DNA from: Akkermansiaceae bacterium | Lineage (GTDB): Bacteria > Verrucomicrobiota > Verrucomicrobiia > Verrucomicrobiales > Akkermansiaceae | Direction: 5' to 3' | Length of the DNA: 64,000 bases | Assembly: GCA_025363295.1 (NCBI GenBank) | Contig: JANYEC010000109.1 | Location: forward strand, 1-64,000 | Part shown: one piece after another, positions 62,198-64,000 of the stretch | How the letters are laid out: each line of letters opens with the position of its first letter | Numbering within the stretch: the stretch's first letter is position 1 | Notes under the pieces: model-generated | Seen by the model: only the letters and a program-made list of their open reading frames with translations | Told to the model about the DNA's origin: nothing | Database searches by the model: none | Translations under genes and position numbers: made by a program

Positions 62198-63358
62198 ATG
62201 ACCCGCATCGCGATTTTAGCCGAGTTCCCGCTCTCTGCTCTAACGGGCGGAGCCCTGGGCCGCGGTGGCGGACAAGGTTGCACATGGTTGCCACAGCTCG
62301 CGCTTGCTTTTGAATCTCACAAGGATCTCGATATTCATTGGGTGATCCTTGACCGCAGCATTCGGCATACCCAGTTAGTAAAGGCACTCGGTCAGCATTT
62401 CCACAGAGTGCCTGCAGTAAAATTTTCGGTCGATCTCGCGCTTGACTATCTTCCAGCGCGTTTCGTCCTCGGGCGTGTAATCCGTCGCATCCAGCCGGAT
62501 GTGGTTCATGCTTGGGGTACAGAGCTGATCTATCCTGCTGCCCTTCGCGATTGCTCCTGCCCCACCATTCTCTCGATGCAAGGCGTGCTTACCGAATACA
62601 GTCGCATCGGCGGCTTACCGTGCGATTGGCGGTGGCGCAAAATGATCGCTTCTGAAAAAGCCTTTATCCGCTCCGCTACCATCGTCACTTCCGAAAGCCA
62701 GTGGGGCATCGACAGGATCCAAGAAATCGATCCTACGGCGGACTGCCGGATGGTCGAATACGGGGTGCATCCGAGTTTCTACAAGGTGCCTTGGCAACCC
62801 GATGCTGAAAAACCCTACGCATTATACGTAGGTGGAAGTGGCACCCGCAAAGGCCTCGATGTCCTGCTAGATGCAATGAAACTACTACCTGAGCGCCAAT
62901 GGGAACTTCGCCTCGCAGGGGATATCTCGCTCTCTAAAGAATGCCTTGCTGCAGGTTTGAAAAACTTCAAATGCCTTGGGTTGTTGCCGTGGGCGGAAAT
63001 GAAAACACAACTGCAAGGGGCTTGGTGCTCAGTCCTGCCGACCCGTGGCGACACCAGCCCGAACTCAGTCAAGGAGGCGCGAGTCATCGGCGTGCCGGTA
63101 GTGACCACCGTCCATGGCGGACAGGCGGGCTACATCCGTGACGGAGAAAATGGCAGGATCGTTCAGCCGCTAGATGCGAAGAACTTGGCCGCCACCCTCG
63201 CCGATGTGATGAGCTCCCTCACCCGAGCTCGTGAACTAGGTCAAGGCCGCCACGCCGAAGATCGTGATTATCTGGCTCCTCAACGTACCGCCGCAGGATT
63301 CGCCGCGATCTATCGAACGCTAGTGAACTCAACAGCTTCAGTCCACCTAACATCATGA
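62198..63358 (+). CDS. GT4 family glycosyltransferase
   Basis: 386 residues. N-domain IAILAEFPLSALTGGALGRG with a Gly-rich acceptor loop and QPDVVHAWGTELIYPAALR; C-domain ALYVGGSGTRKGLDVLLDAM, and the donor site reads LPTRGDTSPNSVKEARVIG before VPVVTTVHGGQAGYI. It overlaps the downstream glycosyltransferase by 4 nt (ATGA). Donor unknown. Confidence 0.9.
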   Translation: MTRIAILAEFPLSALTGGALGRGGGQGCTWLPQLALAFESHKDLDIHWVILDRSIRHTQLVKALGQHFHRVPAVKFSVDLALDYLPARFVLGRVIRRIQPDVVHAWGTELIYPAALRDCSCPTILSMQGVLTEYSRIGGLPCDWRWRKMIASEKAFIRSATIVTSESQWGIDRIQEIDPTADCRMVEYGVHPSFYKVPWQPDAEKPYALYVGGSGTRKGLDVLLDAMKLLPERQWELRLAGDISLSKECLAAGLKNFKCLGLLPWAEMKTQLQGAWCSVLPTRGDTSPNSVKEARVIGVPVVTTVHGGQAGYIRDGENGRIVQPLDAKNLAATLADVMSSLTRARELGQGRHAEDRDYLAPQRTAAGFAAIYRTLVNSTASVHLTS

Positions 63359-64000
63359 GGGCAGCCACTTGTACTCCGGTAGATTTCGATGCCAGCGAAC
63401 ATTTTTTTGCTCGCGATTCCGGGTTGTTATGTCGCGGCATTCAGGCGACGGGTGTTGAGTGCGTCGTGGTAATGCCAGGTAAACGCAAACAAGACGATGC
63501 ATCCGACCTCGTCCGTTGTTCCGAGGAGACCCTCAAGGATTCGGCATGGTGGAGCAGCCTTCATTTAGATCTCGTTGTGTTATACGCTTGGGGCGATCCA
63601 CGTTACTTAGCGGTTGCTCGTGCAATCCGCAGTGCAGGCATCTATCTGATTCAAAGCTTAGATACTGCCGGGTTAGTGACTCCGTATGCCGATTTCACCT
63701 GTTGGACACGGGTATCGAGAGCGAAAGTGGCAATGGCGGACACCACCGCTTTGCGTTTAAAGGAAATCGCTAAAGCGAGCCGTGATCTCATCCCATCGCT
63801 TTTTGAACACCGTCGGTTAGAAATGATCAATGAATCGGACGCCGTGGCGGCGGTCTCTCCGCCCGCGATGGAGTCGTTAGCGGCCTATGCACGCGCATTA
63901 GGATACCCCGAAGTCGCGGGCAAGTTAATCGTAGTGCCACATCCCGTTTCACCGACCATGGCCTTTCGAGGCGAGTTTAAACAAAAAAGGGTGGTGGTGG
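63355..64000 (+). CDS. Glycosyltransferase, N-terminal part (runs off the window)
   Basis: About 215 codons remain open to the right edge, starting ATG 63355 in a 4-nt overlap with the previous gene. It begins MRAATCTPVDFDASEHFFAR. LVVLYAWGDPRYLAVARAIR and AVAAVSPPAMESLAAYARAL, ending LIVVPHPVSPTM and KQKRVVVV, follow the N-domain-to-C-domain transition of GT4-type enzymes. The C-terminal donor domain lies outside the window. Confidence 0.75.
   Translation, partial: MRAATCTPVDFDASEHFFARDSGLLCRGIQATGVECVVVMPGKRKQDDASDLVRCSEETLKDSAWWSSLHLDLVVLYAWGDPRYLAVARAIRSAGIYLIQSLDTAGLVTPYADFTCWTRVSRAKVAMADTTALRLKEIAKASRDLIPSLFEHRRLEMINESDAVAAVSPPAMESLAAYARALGYPEVAGKLIVVPHPVSPTMAFRGEFKQKRVVV

Noticed and set aside
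1..64000. CRISPR array, integrase, transposase or phage genes
   Set aside because: No regularly spaced repeats and no recombinase or transposase motifs were found on either strand; decay at 56-62 kb occurs without visible mobile-element ends.

Overview
The window looks like chromosomal DNA of a Verrucomicrobiota bacterium (GC in the mid-50s by eye). The main clues are a giant secreted protein with autotransporter-type beta-strand repeats and a DxDGDGxxNLxEF C-terminal module, a menaquinone pathway gene (menD), many genes without an obvious Shine-Dalgarno, and a large exopolysaccharide locus with an RfaH-type antiterminator. No rRNA, tRNA, CRISPR array or intact insertion sequence was seen.

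Region 1 (1-10.4 kb) is a polysaccharide-degradation patch: a frameshifted GH43-like glycosidase, a two-module secreted alpha/beta-hydrolase, and a 2237-residue secreted lyase-like protein. Region 2 (10.9-27.5 kb) is mostly housekeeping. It holds menD (minus strand) divergent from ppc, a VapBC toxin-antitoxin pair, lysS, two small membrane proteins, hflX, an L,D-transpeptidase, a parvulin-type isomerase, a HAD acid phosphatase lipoprotein, asd, a short-chain prenyl diphosphate synthase, a nucleoside-type MFS permease and a secreted beta-sandwich protein.

Region 3 (27.6 kb to the right edge) is one large surface- or exopolysaccharide locus. It makes nucleotide sugars (uxs, fcl, gmd, animal-type ugd, a GalE-like epimerase, and a GHMP-kinase/nucleotidyltransferase fusion) and activated sulfate (cysC, cysD, cysN). 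It builds and exports the polymer (GT26 WecG/TagA type, GT2, a large GT-C-like membrane protein, five GT4-type enzymes counting the partial one at the edge, a Wzy-like polymerase and a Wzx flippase). It decorates it (acyltransferase-3 proteins, an SGNH esterase, a NodU/CmcH carbamoyltransferase, a GMC oxidoreductase paired with an SDR). The right half, 56-62 kb, contains several decayed genes: a deleted acyltransferase copy, a methyltransferase with an in-frame amber codon, and a truncated hexapeptide acetyltransferase.

The most striking feature is regulatory. A GbsR/MarR-like regulator and an RfaH-like NusG paralogue are translationally coupled (28.7-29.7 kb). A perfect 20-nt palindrome of form TGTTCA-N8-TGAACA occurs just upstream of this pair and again upstream of the galE-wzx operon (41.2 kb). 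Downstream of each palindrome lies a 17-nt element (16/17 identical between the two copies) containing the enterobacterial RfaH recruitment site ops (GGCGGTAGCGT, exact in one copy and one mismatch in the other). Together they suggest a two-tier circuit in which one cassette controls both initiation and elongation of two operons of 10 kb or more. Toxin-antitoxin-like modules (MntA/HepT and a small-protein/nucleotidyltransferase pair) sit inside the nucleotide-sugar and sulfate-activation genes.
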